In this document: one piece after another, positions 1 through 8,071 of the stretch | Position numbering within the stretch: position 1 is the stretch's first letter | Layout: each line of letters opens with the position of its first letter | Assembly (NCBI GenBank): GCA_046704385.1 | Contig: JBJKSB010000106.1 | Span: 1 to 40,376 of the forward strand | DNA from: GH45 sp046704385 | GTDB taxonomy: Bacteria > Bacteroidota > Bacteroidia > Bacteroidales > SZUA-534 | Length of the DNA stretch: 40,376 bases | Direction: 5' to 3' | Position numbers and translations under genes: made by a program | Notes under the pieces: model-generated | What the model was told of the DNA's origin: nothing | The model's input: the letters and a program-made list of their open reading frames with translations, nothing else | The model's database searches: none

Positions 1-24
1 GTGTTACCATTACACCATGGGTCA
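1..24 (-). tRNA. tRNA-Gln, 5' part only (cut by window edge)
   Basis: Read on the minus strand from base 24, the sequence gives a 7-nt acceptor strand TGACCCA, then TG, then a D arm GTGT-AATGGTA-ACAC with perfect 4-bp pairing. This is the start of a bacterial tRNA, and the U at position 1 plus this D arm is typical of tRNA-Gln in Bacteroidota. The anticodon lies outside the window, so the identity is inferred. Confidence 0.7.
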
Positions 25-116
25 GTACCATAAATGTGGCGGCAAAAGTAGTACATTTTTTAATATTGCCAAAAAATGTTGTAATATTTGTACAAATTAT
101 TTGAATCACATTGGGC

Positions 117-731
117 ATGAATATCAATAATCCACCCGGATGGTTACGTAAATTGTACTGGAGTTTTAACTGGGCTATGAAAAGTAAATCGAAAAGTGTT
201 TTTCTTACTTTTGATGATGGCCCCACTCCTGAAATAACCCCATGGGTGCTCGATTTGCTGGATAAATATAATGCCAAAGCCACATTTTTTTGCATCGGTC
301 GTAATGTGGAACGTCATCCCGATATTTATAAAAACATTATTCAGCGCGGACATGCGGTGGGTAACCATACTTATAGTCATTTAAAAGGTTGGAGAACCGG
401 CACCCAGGAATACATGGATGATGTTCATTTGGCTTCGCAATTTATACATTCCCGACTATTTAGAGCACCTTACGGAAAAATAGGGCAAATGCAGATACGA
501 AGGTTAAAAAAAACCGGCTATAAAATGTTTATGTGGGATGTATTGTCAGAGGATTACAACCGGGATATTACCGAAGAACAATGCCTGAAAAATGTCACAG
601 ATTATACCCAACCAGGAAGCATCATTGTTTTTCACGACTCGGTAAAAGCCCGAAAAAATTTAATGGCTACAGTACCTAAAGTATTGGAAACATATGGTAA
701 GCAAGGTTATGAATTTCGCAAGCTCAGGTAA
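117..731 (+). CDS. Polysaccharide deacetylase family protein (NodB homology domain, CE4)
   Basis: A single-domain NodB-type deacetylase of 204 residues, which as a family removes N- or O-acetyl groups from glycans such as peptidoglycan, chitin oligomers or xylan using a bound metal. The CE4 motifs are complete: TFDDGP (residues 31-36, catalytic base and metal Asp), HAVGNHTYSH with metal ligands His84 and His88, RAPYG around Arg116, a WDVLSEDY segment, and VFHDS near the C-terminus. There is no signal peptide and no convincing membrane helix, so it is probably cytoplasmic or exported by an unseen route. I chose the ATG at 117 over the in-frame TTG at 111. It stands alone between two tRNA genes and has no obvious link to the polysaccharide locus. 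The substrate cannot be told from sequence. Confidence 0.9.
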   Translation: MNINNPPGWLRKLYWSFNWAMKSKSKSVFLTFDDGPTPEITPWVLDLLDKYNAKATFFCIGRNVERHPDIYKNIIQRGHAVGNHTYSHLKGWRTGTQEYMDDVHLASQFIHSRLFRAPYGKIGQMQIRRLKKTGYKMFMWDVLSEDYNRDITEEQCLKNVTDYTQPGSIIVFHDSVKARKNLMATVPKVLETYGKQGYEFRKLR

Positions 732-753
732 GGTTTCTGATATAAAATTCGCA

Positions 754-785
754 TTTGCGTATAATGAATCTATTCTATATATTTG
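754..785 (+). promoter_or_regulatory. Bacteroidota-type promoter for the tRNA-Ala gene
   Basis: TTTG at 754-757 and TATATTTG at 778-785 match the Bacteroidetes -33 (TTTG) and -7 (TAnnTTTG) elements exactly, with 20 nt between them. Transcription would begin near 792, about 40 nt before the tRNA. Confidence 0.7.
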
Positions 786-830
786 CTGCGCTTTTGGAAT
801 AATGAGCAGAAGTGTTGTTCTAAACTTTAT

Positions 831-904
831 GGGGCATTAGCTCATCTGGCTAGAGCGTTAGACTGGCAGTCTAGAGGTGATCGGTTCGAGTCCGATATGC
901 TCCA
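831..904 (+). tRNA. tRNA-Ala (anticodon GGC)
   Basis: A full cloverleaf folds: acceptor GGGGCAT with ATGCTCC, D stem GCTC/GAGC, anticodon stem TTAGA/TCTAG around loop CTGGCAG (anticodon GGC at 865-867), T stem ATCGG/CCGAT around TTCGAGT, discriminator A904. The G3-U70 wobble pair, the alanine identity element, is present (G833 with T901). The 3' CCA is not encoded. Confidence 0.96.
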
Positions 905-906
905 CT

Positions 907-929
907 AACCCATTTTATATGGGTTTTTT
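907..929 (+). terminator. Rho-independent terminator after tRNA-Ala
   Basis: The hairpin ACCCAT (908-913) / ATGGGT (919-924) with a 5-nt loop is followed by a run of five T. It ends tRNA-Ala transcription just before the GIY-YIG reading frame begins at 935. Confidence 0.8.
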
Positions 930-934
930 ATTAA

Positions 935-1200
935 ATGCCCTTCTATATCTACATACTATATTCTAAAAAATTCGATAGATATTACTACGGACAAACTAAT
1001 GATTTAAATTCCAGGCTTATAAGACATGATTCTAAATTAGTTCCATCTACTGCTAAATATACTCCTTGGGTAATATTTGCATATAAGGAATTGGAAAGCA
1101 GAGCTGATGTAATAAAAATCGAAAGGACTCTAAAAATCTCAAAAGTAGGAATAGAGTTGCCAATTTTATAGTAAAAGAAAAAATCATCAAAAATTTATAA
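935..1200 (+). pseudogene. Small GIY-YIG nuclease, apparently frameshifted near the 3' end
   Basis: The frame from ATG 935 encodes a UPF0213-type single-domain GIY-YIG protein. The motif YIYILYS...YYYGQTND, an Arg about ten residues on, and a late ESRADVIKIERTLK segment all fit the family. In the literal reading the protein ends at 1171 with an unrelated tail (KVGIELPIL). Adding one A to the A5 run at 1132-1136 opens a frame to the TAA at 1198-1200 that gives LKNLKSRNRVANFIV, the kind of Lys/Arg-rich helix with which these proteins normally finish. I therefore read it as a one-base deletion, or a homopolymer sequencing error. The catalytic core lies before the shift, so the 78-residue product might still fold. 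It sits between an intact tRNA and a tRNA fragment. Confidence 0.75.
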
Positions 1201-1202
1201 TA

Positions 1203-1254
1203 ATTGAGCGCTTGACCGGTCAAAAGGTCAGTGGTTCGATTCCGCTATTCTTCA
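1203..1254 (+). pseudogene. Degenerate tRNA, 3' half only
   Basis: The 3' half of a tRNA is recognisable: GAGC (D-stem 3' strand, 1206-1209), CTTGA/TCAAA as an anticodon stem whose loop has shrunk to four bases (CCGG, 1216-1219), variable region AGGTC, a good T arm AGTGG-TTCGATT-CCGCT (1230-1246), acceptor 3' strand ATTCTTC and discriminator A1254. The matching acceptor 5' strand and most of the D arm are missing. It cannot make a working tRNA, and its original identity is not recoverable. Confidence 0.65.
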
Positions 1255-1266
1255 TTTGATTATCAG

Positions 1267-1298
1267 GTACTTACAATTTATTTTGTGAGTGCTTTTTT
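1267..1298 (+). terminator. Rho-independent terminator after the tRNA remnant
   Basis: GTACTTAC (1267-1274) pairs fully with GTGAGTGC (1285-1292), using two G-U pairs, around a 10-nt loop, and six T follow. It was probably the original terminator of the tRNA now broken at 1203-1254. Confidence 0.75.
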
Positions 1299-1380
1299 GT
1301 TAATTGATCCTTTACCCTTTATTAAATTTTAATACCTGACTAATAGAAAATTATAAACATCAATTTAGGTCAGTTTTATT

Positions 1381-1482
1381 ATGAAACGCCTTTTAAGTCT
1401 GATTTTATTTGGAGGAATGAAAAGTATCAGCAAATATTATAATCAGGTAATGATTATTTTAAATATAAAGGAGGCTTGTTGA
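1381..1482 (+). CDS. Possible 33-residue peptide, doubtful
   Basis: An ATG-started frame begins MKRLLSLILFGGMKSISK and stops at 1482. The start resembles the n- and h-regions of an export signal, so it could be the stub of a lost exported protein. It has no family match I recognise, and the 220-nt gap it lies in (1299-1519) shows nothing else. It may be a chance frame. Confidence 0.15.
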   Translation: MKRLLSLILFGGMKSISKYYNQVMIILNIKEAC

Positions 1483-1519
1483 ATTACAAATAGAATGCTT
1501 GTTCCAAAAATAATATAAA

Positions 1520-2443
1520 CTATGATCGAATTACCATTGTATCATAGTCGGTTTTATCATTAGCTGGAAATCCAAACATATTTACATATCCCCAGGTTTT
1601 TCCATCTTCATTCGCAGCAGTATCTACTTGTATTCTCATAATTAGTTCAAGTTTCTGACCAGCATTGGCACTGAAAAAAAGATATCTTGGACTAAATTTA
1701 ATTATCTTATAAAACACCTTAGTTCTATCCTCACTCCTGGTTCCGTCATAAAAAAGATCCGTATGGGAGGCTTCTAATATGTTTCCATCAAGATGCAAAA
1801 AAGAAAAATAATCAAACCATATTTTTGAATCATAACAATTCCACGAATGACCATGACCTAAAACTCTTGATTTCCCATTAATCCATAAATTACCCACCGG
1901 GAGCAATAAACAATATCTGTCAGTTGCTGGCATTACTGCAGAAAATAAGATATCCAAAGAACCTACGCTATGAACACGGGTCGTTCCATTTGTGTCCCCT
2001 GGATTAAAAATCATATATTCGCTATCATAATACCTATTTGCTCCAATAATACCCCGGGTCACATCATTATTGGCTGGTCCGCTGATATTATCCAGTACTC
2101 TTAGTCTATCAAAGGCGAAAGGAATAATGCAATTGCATTTTATTTCTTCAATCTTTGTAAGAGTCGCTAAAACAGAAGGATTAATGATTGCTGCACTTTC
2201 AATCATATTAGGTTCATTAGTTTCTTTAACCATAAAAGCCGTTTTATTAACAACTTTGTTGCTAATTCCTGCAACTTGGTCCAAAGTAACCCCTGCCTGC
2301 ATTTTATCTAATTTTGCATGCAATTTTATGAGTTTGTCTGTCTCTCCTTGTTTTTCCAATTCATGAATCATTTTGTTTTCAGCTTCATGAATTCTAATTT
2401 TTGATGTTAAATCAAAAAAGTCATTTTTCATTTTTTCTTTCAT
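1520..2443 (-). CDS. Hypothetical protein, no recognised family
   Basis: A 307-residue protein on the minus strand, starting at ATG 2443; the TTG nine bases earlier is not needed. The first 60 or so residues are charged and helical (many Lys, Glu, Asp), possibly a short coiled coil. The rest is rich in aromatic and beta-type residues (for example YCLLLPVGNLWING, KIWFDYFSFLHLDGN), suggesting a globular beta domain. There is no signal peptide, lipobox or membrane helix. I do not recognise any family or active-site motif. It is isolated: about 220 nt to its left and 450 nt to its right hold no good gene, and an 11-bp inverted repeat brackets it (1471-1481 and 2488-2498). Isolation and lack of context suggest acquired DNA, but that is inference. 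Confidence 0.6.
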   Translation of the reverse strand: MKEKMKNDFFDLTSKIRIHEAENKMIHELEKQGETDKLIKLHAKLDKMQAGVTLDQVAGISNKVVNKTAFMVKETNEPNMIESAAIINPSVLATLTKIEEIKCNCIIPFAFDRLRVLDNISGPANNDVTRGIIGANRYYDSEYMIFNPGDTNGTTRVHSVGSLDILFSAVMPATDRYCLLLPVGNLWINGKSRVLGHGHSWNCYDSKIWFDYFSFLHLDGNILEASHTDLFYDGTRSEDRTKVFYKIIKFSPRYLFFSANAGQKLELIMRIQVDTAANEDGKTWGYVNMFGFPANDKTDYDTMVIRS

Positions 2444-2452
2444 AACAATCAA

Positions 2453-2819
2453 ATTTTAAGCGAATTGATACAAATTATTATATTGTACAAGCCTCCTGTA
2501 TTGACGAAAAGCAATATCAATTGGTATAAGTTATATGTATTTTAAGCTTCGTTTCTAATTGGTAAATTCAAAACCAAAAATACATTATAGTGGCAAATGA
2601 AATTAAAGACAACGAACAGTTCAGAAATTTATTTAGAAACAATTTAGAATTTGGGCTAATAAAAATAATAGGATACAAGTTATGTGTTTTTTGAAAACAA
2701 GTCAATAGCTATAAATCTGTTGTTCAATACATTATGTAATGTGCTTGAAAGCTTAAAAAGCAGGCTTTTAAGACAATCCGCGACCTTTATAGGTAGTATT
2801 TAGAAGGCATAAAAGTTTT
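2453..2819. other. Gap without recognisable gene
   Basis: About 370 AT-rich bases between the divergent genes at 2443 (minus) and 2893 (plus). I see no credible coding frame, RNA gene or strong hairpin. One arm of the 11-bp inverted repeat (2488-2498) lies here, and the promoter of the gene at 2893 begins just after it. Confidence 0.5.
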
Positions 2820-2851
2820 TCTGGTTAAAATAAATCTAAGTATTACTTTTG
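2820..2851 (+). promoter_or_regulatory. Predicted promoter of the secreted hypothetical gene
   Basis: TACTTTTG at 2844-2851 fits the -7 consensus TAnnTTTG. TCTG at 2820-2823, 20 nt upstream, is one mismatch from the -33 TTTG. The start codon is 41 nt downstream. Confidence 0.5.
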
Positions 2852-2892
2852 CACAATCCACATTTGCGGAATTAAACTAAAGAGATACGATC

Positions 2893-3618
2893 ATGGTAAA
2901 TATAAGGAAAGGTGGGATATTTTTAGTTGGATTACTTTTTATTTGTATTACTTCAGCACGTGCACAGGTGGCAAACGATGATTTCATTAGTTTATTAAAA
3001 TCTTCGTCAATTTATAAAGATTTTAATGATGATTACCGGATATTAATATTAAACTTAATAACGCATCCCGACTCCTACTACAAACGCAGCGAGCAAAAAA
3101 CCTACCTGACTTTTAAGGTGGTGAACGAAGAGTACCAGATGGTGCTGGATGAAGCTGCCCTGGATTCGAATTACCTGAATTTTGAACTTTTAATGAAATC
3201 TGCCTACGGCAAAGAGGCCTATTACCGGCTCGAAAAAGGGGAACTGGTACAATGCTGGTACAAAGTAAACGGGGTTAAATATAGTAACGACTCCCCTGAT
3301 GCGGCAACTACTTACAATTTAAGGACCGGTTATTACGACTTTATGGATTATGTAAAAAAATTCAACAGTTACCTGGTCCAGAAAAGAACCAAAAACATTA
3401 AATCGAAACAGCTACGGCATGCCTACCGGGTTATTAACAGCATCAGGGATACCCAGTATTCGCGGCTGCATAAAATGATTCACCGTTATGACAAATTCGT
3501 TGCCAAACGACTCCGCAAGCAGGACAGAAAACTTGCCCGGGAAAAAAGGCGCTACGAAAGAGAGCAGGAAAAAGAAAACAAACAACCTAAAAAAAGAAAA
3601 CAGGAGAAGTTTTTTTAA
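2893..3618 (+). CDS. Secreted hypothetical protein with strongly basic C-terminal tail
   Basis: A 241-residue protein with a clear Sec signal peptide (hydrophobic GGIFLVGLLFICITSARAQ, likely cleaved after the Ala-Gln near residue 25). The body (about 28-160) has no family I recognise. It is rich in Tyr and Asp and contains two paired motifs, SYYKRSEQKTYLTFKVVNEEYQM and KEAYYRLEKGELVQCWYKVNG, that read like beta-hairpins. From about residue 165 the protein turns into a long helix, finishing in a Lys/Arg/Glu-rich stretch of about 45 residues with no hydrophobic positions. Such a tail could bind an anionic surface (polysaccharide, LPS or nucleic acid), but that is inference. It has its own promoter and precedes the hybrid sensor gene by 142 nt. 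Confidence 0.75.
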   Translation: MVNIRKGGIFLVGLLFICITSARAQVANDDFISLLKSSSIYKDFNDDYRILILNLITHPDSYYKRSEQKTYLTFKVVNEEYQMVLDEAALDSNYLNFELLMKSAYGKEAYYRLEKGELVQCWYKVNGVKYSNDSPDAATTYNLRTGYYDFMDYVKKFNSYLVQKRTKNIKSKQLRHAYRVINSIRDTQYSRLHKMIHRYDKFVAKRLRKQDRKLAREKRRYEREQEKENKQPKKRKQEKFF

Positions 3619-3760
3619 TCACGCATTTTGATTTTCTGAATATTATATTCCGGATAAATATGTTTGGGGTCCGGATATTTTATTCATTCTTAATTTTTAT
3701 ACTCGCAGGCTAAACTAATTCAATATTTGCTAATTTTACATTCCACAAAAAAATTTGCTG

Positions 3761-6700
3761 ATGTCAAATCGCTGGAGAATAAAATATACCATTTCTTTTT
3801 TCTCGCTTTTGTTAAGTTTTACCATTGGGTATTCTTCAACTGTTAAGTTTTACAATATAAATTACATGTTTGGCATTGCCATGAGGGAGGCTTATTCGGT
3901 TTGTGAAGATGAAAACGGTTTTATTTGGGCTTCAACAAAAACCGGCGTTTTAAGGCTGACCAACGATGATGTCAGGATATACCAACTTCCCTACGAGGCC
4001 ACAAATGTTGTGACAGTGAAACTTGTTTACCGGTATCCAAACCTGGTGGCTTTTACCAGTAACGGACAGGTTTTTTTGTACAATGAATTTAAAGACCGGT
4101 TTGAGTCAATACTAAATATCAATAAAGCCTTAAACAGTAACTTTACACGGTTATCCTCAGTTTTAGTCGACCCCGGTGGATGTTATTGGATCGCCTCTTC
4201 GGGCGGGATGTTTAAGTATCAAAATCATAAACTTACGCTGGCAAATACAGAACGCATGCGAATTGTCAGAGCCATTTGGGCCGACTCCACTCATATACTT
4301 TTATCAACAAAAAACAGCTTATTTACCTTTAATATCAGAACAGGAAAATACAAGTATGTTTATGATTTAAAAAACGATATATTATCAAGCATTTCATGCC
4401 TTACTCTTACTAAAAACAGAAAAAAGCTGTGGGTGGGCACGCTTTCAGATGGCATTTTATATTACGATTTCGGAAAAAAACAAATCTGTTTCCCGAAAAT
4501 AAAGTCATTCCCCAAACAGCCCGTGTTTGATATCGAACCTTATGCCGATTCACTTATTCTGGTTGGAATTGACGGGCAGGGTATCTGGGAAATGGATAAT
4601 TCAGGCAATAAAGTTATAAATATCTATAAGGAAGATATAAATAGTTTCTATTCGCTGCGAGGTAATGGCGTTTACGATATATTCTGTGATAACGAGGAGC
4701 GCGTATGGGTTTGTACCTATAGTGGCGGTGTTTCGTTTTTTGAACAGGATTCGCCCTATACGCAACAAATTACACACCAGATAAACAATCGACAATCGCT
4801 GGTTAACAATGATGTAAACAGTATTATCCAGGATAAAAAAGGACGCTTGTGGTTTGCCACCAATAATGGCATTAGCCGGTGGGACAAAAAAAACAATTCT
4901 TGGTTAAACCTTTATAATAGCAACCGGGATCAGACCCTGGTTTTTTTAACCCTGTGCGAAGACAACAAAGGCCAGATTTGGGCCGGTTCCTATTCATCCG
5001 GGATATATATTATTGATGAAAACAGTGGTAAACAGCTTGCTCACTACGCCAGTACAGAAAAAAATTCACCCATAAACAACAATTTTGTATTTGATATTTT
5101 TAAAGACTCCGAAGGCGACATTTGGATGGGTGGCATTAACAGTGAAATACGTTGTTATCATGCTAATGAAAACCGGTTTCAGACTTTTACAACTCAGCCG
5201 CTGAATTCCATGGCTGAACTTTCAAAAAACGAAATCCTTCTAGGGTGCTCTTATGGTTTGCTTATGGCGAATAAAAAAACCTCGGAAACCAGCTATTTAT
5301 TAAATGGATATTTTATCCAGGATATTCTTGTGATGGGCGATAACATTTGGCTTGGAACCAATGGCAACGGACTGATGTGTTATAATTACAAAACCGGTGA
5401 TACCGTAAAATACAATATCGAAAACGGACTGCCCTCAAACTATATTAACAGTATACAACTTGCAAACGGTTATTTGTGGCTGGGAACCGAAAACGGGTTG
5501 TGCCGTTTTAATCCTGAAGATAAAAGTGTTCTGACATATTCATCGATTGTCTCACTGGCAATGGCAAGTTTTAACCGGAATGCACAATGTACTTTAAATG
5601 ATGGCCAATTAGCCTGGGGAACCAACTACGGAGCTATACTTTTCAATCCTGACCTGAAAAACCCTGATAATATTAAGGGGAAAATATATTTCCAGGATAT
5701 GAGTATCTCCGGAAATTCAATTCGTAAACTTCACTCATTAAACTTAAAACAACCCCTGAATAATCTAAAAGAAATAAATCTAAAATACAATCAAAATGCT
5801 TTTACACTTGAGTTGTTGCCCCTTGGAGTAGTGCCGGGTTCAAAATTCTCGTGGAAACTTGAAGGCCTCGATGAAAACTGGACCAATCCGTCGTACCAAC
5901 GAATTGTATCGTACAATAATATAAATCCAGGCGATTATATGTTTAAAGTCAGGTTGTACGATAATTCATTAACCCATATTATTCAGGAAAGGGACCTCGC
6001 TATCAACATTAAGCCCCCGTTTTGGAAAACCTGGTATTTTTCAGTATTTCTGTTTTTATTTCTTACACTGCTCATCTATCTTTCATTATGGTATTACATT
6101 AATCTATTGAAACATCAGCATGCTGAAGAAAAAGTCCGTTTTTTTACCAATACGGCTCATGATATCCGCACTTCGCTTACATTAATCAAAGCCCCCGTTG
6201 AAGAACTCTCACATGAAAAAAAACTCAGTGAAAGCGGACGCTACTATCTTAATCTGGCTAAAGAACAAGCAGCCCGGCTTTATTCTGTGGCAACCCAACT
6301 CATGGATTTTCAAAAGGTGGATGTTGGTAAAGGCCAGCTTGTATTACAACAGGTTGATATTGTGAAAATAATAAGAAACCGCTTGATAATGTTTGAATCG
6401 TTTGCCAAAGGGCGCGAAGTGAAATTAAACTTTACTGCCAACCCCGATTCCTTTATTGCTTCTGTTGACGAAATTAAAATTGAAAAGGTTATCGATAACC
6501 TGATATCAAATGCCATTAAATACTCTTATCAAAAAGGAGAAATTAAAATTGTATTTAACGGAGGACAGCATAAATTTACTATTGAGGTTGCTGATCGGGG
6601 TATCGGTATCAGCAAAAAAGCACAACGGCAATTATTCAAAGAATTTTACCGCGGCGAAAATGCCATGAATTCAAAAATTGTCGGGTCAGGAATCGGTTTA

Positions 6701-7657
6701 CTGCTGGTTAAGAATTACATCAACATGCATGGTGGATCCATCAGTTACAATAGCGAAGAGAACAAAGGTTCACAGTTTATGGTAACCATTCCTGTAAAAG
6801 AAATCCGGCCTCATATTCAGGAGTCACCCAAAAATAATGATTCTGTTTTGGCTGGTTTTAATGAAAATATTACCAAAACTATAACTGAAAACATTGAAAA
6901 TCCTGCAAATGATTTACATATATTGATTGTTGAAGATAACGACGAGCTGAGAAATTTCATGCATCATGCCCTGAATGATGCCTTTGAAATTTTAGCTACC
7001 GAAGATGGCATTCCGGCCTGGGAGACCATTCAGAAGCAATTACCCGATTTGGTAGTTTCTGATATAATGATGCCCGATATGGATGGCTTTGAATTATGCC
7101 GTTTAATTAAATCGACGTTTGAAACTTCGCATATACCGGTAATATTACTAACTGCCCTTACCGGAAAAGCAGAACAACTGCGTGGTTTAGGTCTGGGAGC
7201 AGATGATTATCTTACTAAACCATTTGATATTGCTTTATTGCGTGAGCGTATTAAAACTATAATTAAAAACCGTGAAATTGTCAGGAATAAAGCGTTGAAG
7301 CTTATTAAAGACAATACTGGAGAGCCTGTACTTTCAAATAACCTAAACGATCAGTTTGTAAGAAAAATGGTGCATGTGGTTCGCGACAACATGGCTAATT
7401 CCGGGTTTAACAAGAATGCATTTGCTGCGGCAATGAACGTCAGTTCATCGTTGCTTTATAAAAAACTGAAATCAATCACCAATCAATCACCCACCGATTT
7501 TATTAAAATTGTCCGCCTGAATTATTCTCTTGAACTTTTACAAACCAAAAAACACACCGTTACCGAAGTGAGCGAATTAAGTGGATTTACCAGCGTTGGC
7601 TATTTTAGCACCGTCTTTAAAAAACATTTTGGTAAATCACCCACTGAAATTTTATAA
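3761..7657 (+). CDS. Hybrid two-component system sensor/regulator (HTCS) of the polysaccharide locus
   Basis: A 1298-residue one-protein signalling system. Order of parts: signal peptide, about 14 Reg_prop beta-propeller repeats (to about residue 640), a Y_Y_Y domain ending near 750, and one membrane helix (about 755-777). Inside the cell follow a HisKA domain with phospho-acceptor His800 in NTAHDIRTSLTLI, an HATPase domain (N-box IDNLISNAIKYS, G1 ADRGIGIS, G2 GSGIGLLLV), a receiver domain with Asp1101 in VVSDIMMPDMDG, and an AraC-type DNA-binding domain to the end. All catalytic boxes look intact. HTCS proteins bind an oligosaccharide in the periplasm and switch on the neighbouring degradation genes. 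Here the enzyme operon starts 414 nt downstream on the same strand, so this is its likely regulator, with a uronic-acid oligosaccharide as the likely ligand (inferred). ATG 3761 was preferred to the TTG at 3755. Confidence 0.95.
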   Translation: MSNRWRIKYTISFFSLLLSFTIGYSSTVKFYNINYMFGIAMREAYSVCEDENGFIWASTKTGVLRLTNDDVRIYQLPYEATNVVTVKLVYRYPNLVAFTSNGQVFLYNEFKDRFESILNINKALNSNFTRLSSVLVDPGGCYWIASSGGMFKYQNHKLTLANTERMRIVRAIWADSTHILLSTKNSLFTFNIRTGKYKYVYDLKNDILSSISCLTLTKNRKKLWVGTLSDGILYYDFGKKQICFPKIKSFPKQPVFDIEPYADSLILVGIDGQGIWEMDNSGNKVINIYKEDINSFYSLRGNGVYDIFCDNEERVWVCTYSGGVSFFEQDSPYTQQITHQINNRQSLVNNDVNSIIQDKKGRLWFATNNGISRWDKKNNSWLNLYNSNRDQTLVFLTLCEDNKGQIWAGSYSSGIYIIDENSGKQLAHYASTEKNSPINNNFVFDIFKDSEGDIWMGGINSEIRCYHANENRFQTFTTQPLNSMAELSKNEILLGCSYGLLMANKKTSETSYLLNGYFIQDILVMGDNIWLGTNGNGLMCYNYKTGDTVKYNIENGLPSNYINSIQLANGYLWLGTENGLCRFNPEDKSVLTYSSIVSLAMASFNRNAQCTLNDGQLAWGTNYGAILFNPDLKNPDNIKGKIYFQDMSISGNSIRKLHSLNLKQPLNNLKEINLKYNQNAFTLELLPLGVVPGSKFSWKLEGLDENWTNPSYQRIVSYNNINPGDYMFKVRLYDNSLTHIIQERDLAINIKPPFWKTWYFSVFLFLFLTLLIYLSLWYYINLLKHQHAEEKVRFFTNTAHDIRTSLTLIKAPVEELSHEKKLSESGRYYLNLAKEQAARLYSVATQLMDFQKVDVGKGQLVLQQVDIVKIIRNRLIMFESFAKGREVKLNFTANPDSFIASVDEIKIEKVIDNLISNAIKYSYQKGEIKIVFNGGQHKFTIEVADRGIGISKKAQRQLFKEFYRGENAMNSKIVGSGIGLLLVKNYINMHGGSISYNSEENKGSQFMVTIPVKEIRPHIQESPKNNDSVLAGFNENITKTITENIENPANDLHILIVEDNDELRNFMHHALNDAFEILATEDGIPAWETIQKQLPDLVVSDIMMPDMDGFELCRLIKSTFETSHIPVILLTALTGKAEQLRGLGLGADDYLTKPFDIALLRERIKTIIKNREIVRNKALKLIKDNTGEPVLSNNLNDQFVRKMVHVVRDNMANSGFNKNAFAAAMNVSSSLLYKKLKSITNQSPTDFIKIVRLNYSLELLQTKKHTVTEVSELSGFTSVGYFSTVFKKHFGKSPTEIL

Positions 7658-8071
7658 GTTTTCAGGTTTCAAGTTGCAGGTTCAGATTAAAAGGAGCAGA
7701 TTTTATACTACCGGAGGTTGCTGAGTGAAGTCAAGACTGCTGAGCGGAGCCGTAGGTTGCTGAGCGGAGCCGAAGTAACCTTCTTTTCAAAACACATTCA
7801 GAACCATGAACCTAATACCAAAATTTCCACCTCAACCCACTCGGGAAAATATCCAAAATTGTAAAATGTATATCTAAAATTAAAAACCCGGTCACCTCGT
7901 TGCCATTATCTTTACTCATTGTAAAAGCTGTGTTTTCTTAAAAGGAATCTATTACACTAAAACGTTGGGTTTCTGACATTTTAACATCACTTAAATTGGA
8001 TTTTTTAAGCATTATTGACTAACTTAATAGGTTCAAGCTAATAAGGCTGACCTTTCAAATTACAGCATTAT
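7658..8071. other. Intergenic region upstream of the enzyme operon
   Basis: About 414 nt between the HTCS gene and the GH30 gene. It holds a cluster of short GC-rich near-repeats (7711-7780) and must contain the operon promoter and any HTCS binding site. TATCTTTA at about 7906-7913 is close to a -7 element but lacks a clear -33 partner, so I do not assign a promoter. Confidence 0.5.
7711..7780. repeat. Short tandem near-repeats of the GCTGAGCGGAGCCGAAG type
   Basis: Three imperfect copies stand in a row: GCTGAGTGAAGTC, GCTGAGCGGAGCC and GCTGAGCGGAGCCGAAG. The block is edged by GGTTGC on the left and GTAACC on the right, so the ends can pair. The GC content stands out from the AT-rich surroundings. 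Similar GAGCGRAGYCGAAG units recur between genes in many Bacteroidota genomes. Confidence 0.6.

Noticed and set aside
2460..2500. AGGAGGCTTGT at 2488-2498 (minus strand) as a ribosome-binding site for the minus-strand gene.
   Set aside because: It lies about 45 nt before the start codon at 2443, too far for a Shine-Dalgarno role.
6140..6190. Histidine-kinase box reads NTAHDIRTSLTLI instead of the textbook SHEFRTPLTLI.
   Set aside because: This variation (Asp for Glu, Ser for Pro) occurs among Bacteroidota hybrid sensors as I know them, and the other ATP-binding boxes are intact, so I do not treat the kinase as unusual or dead.
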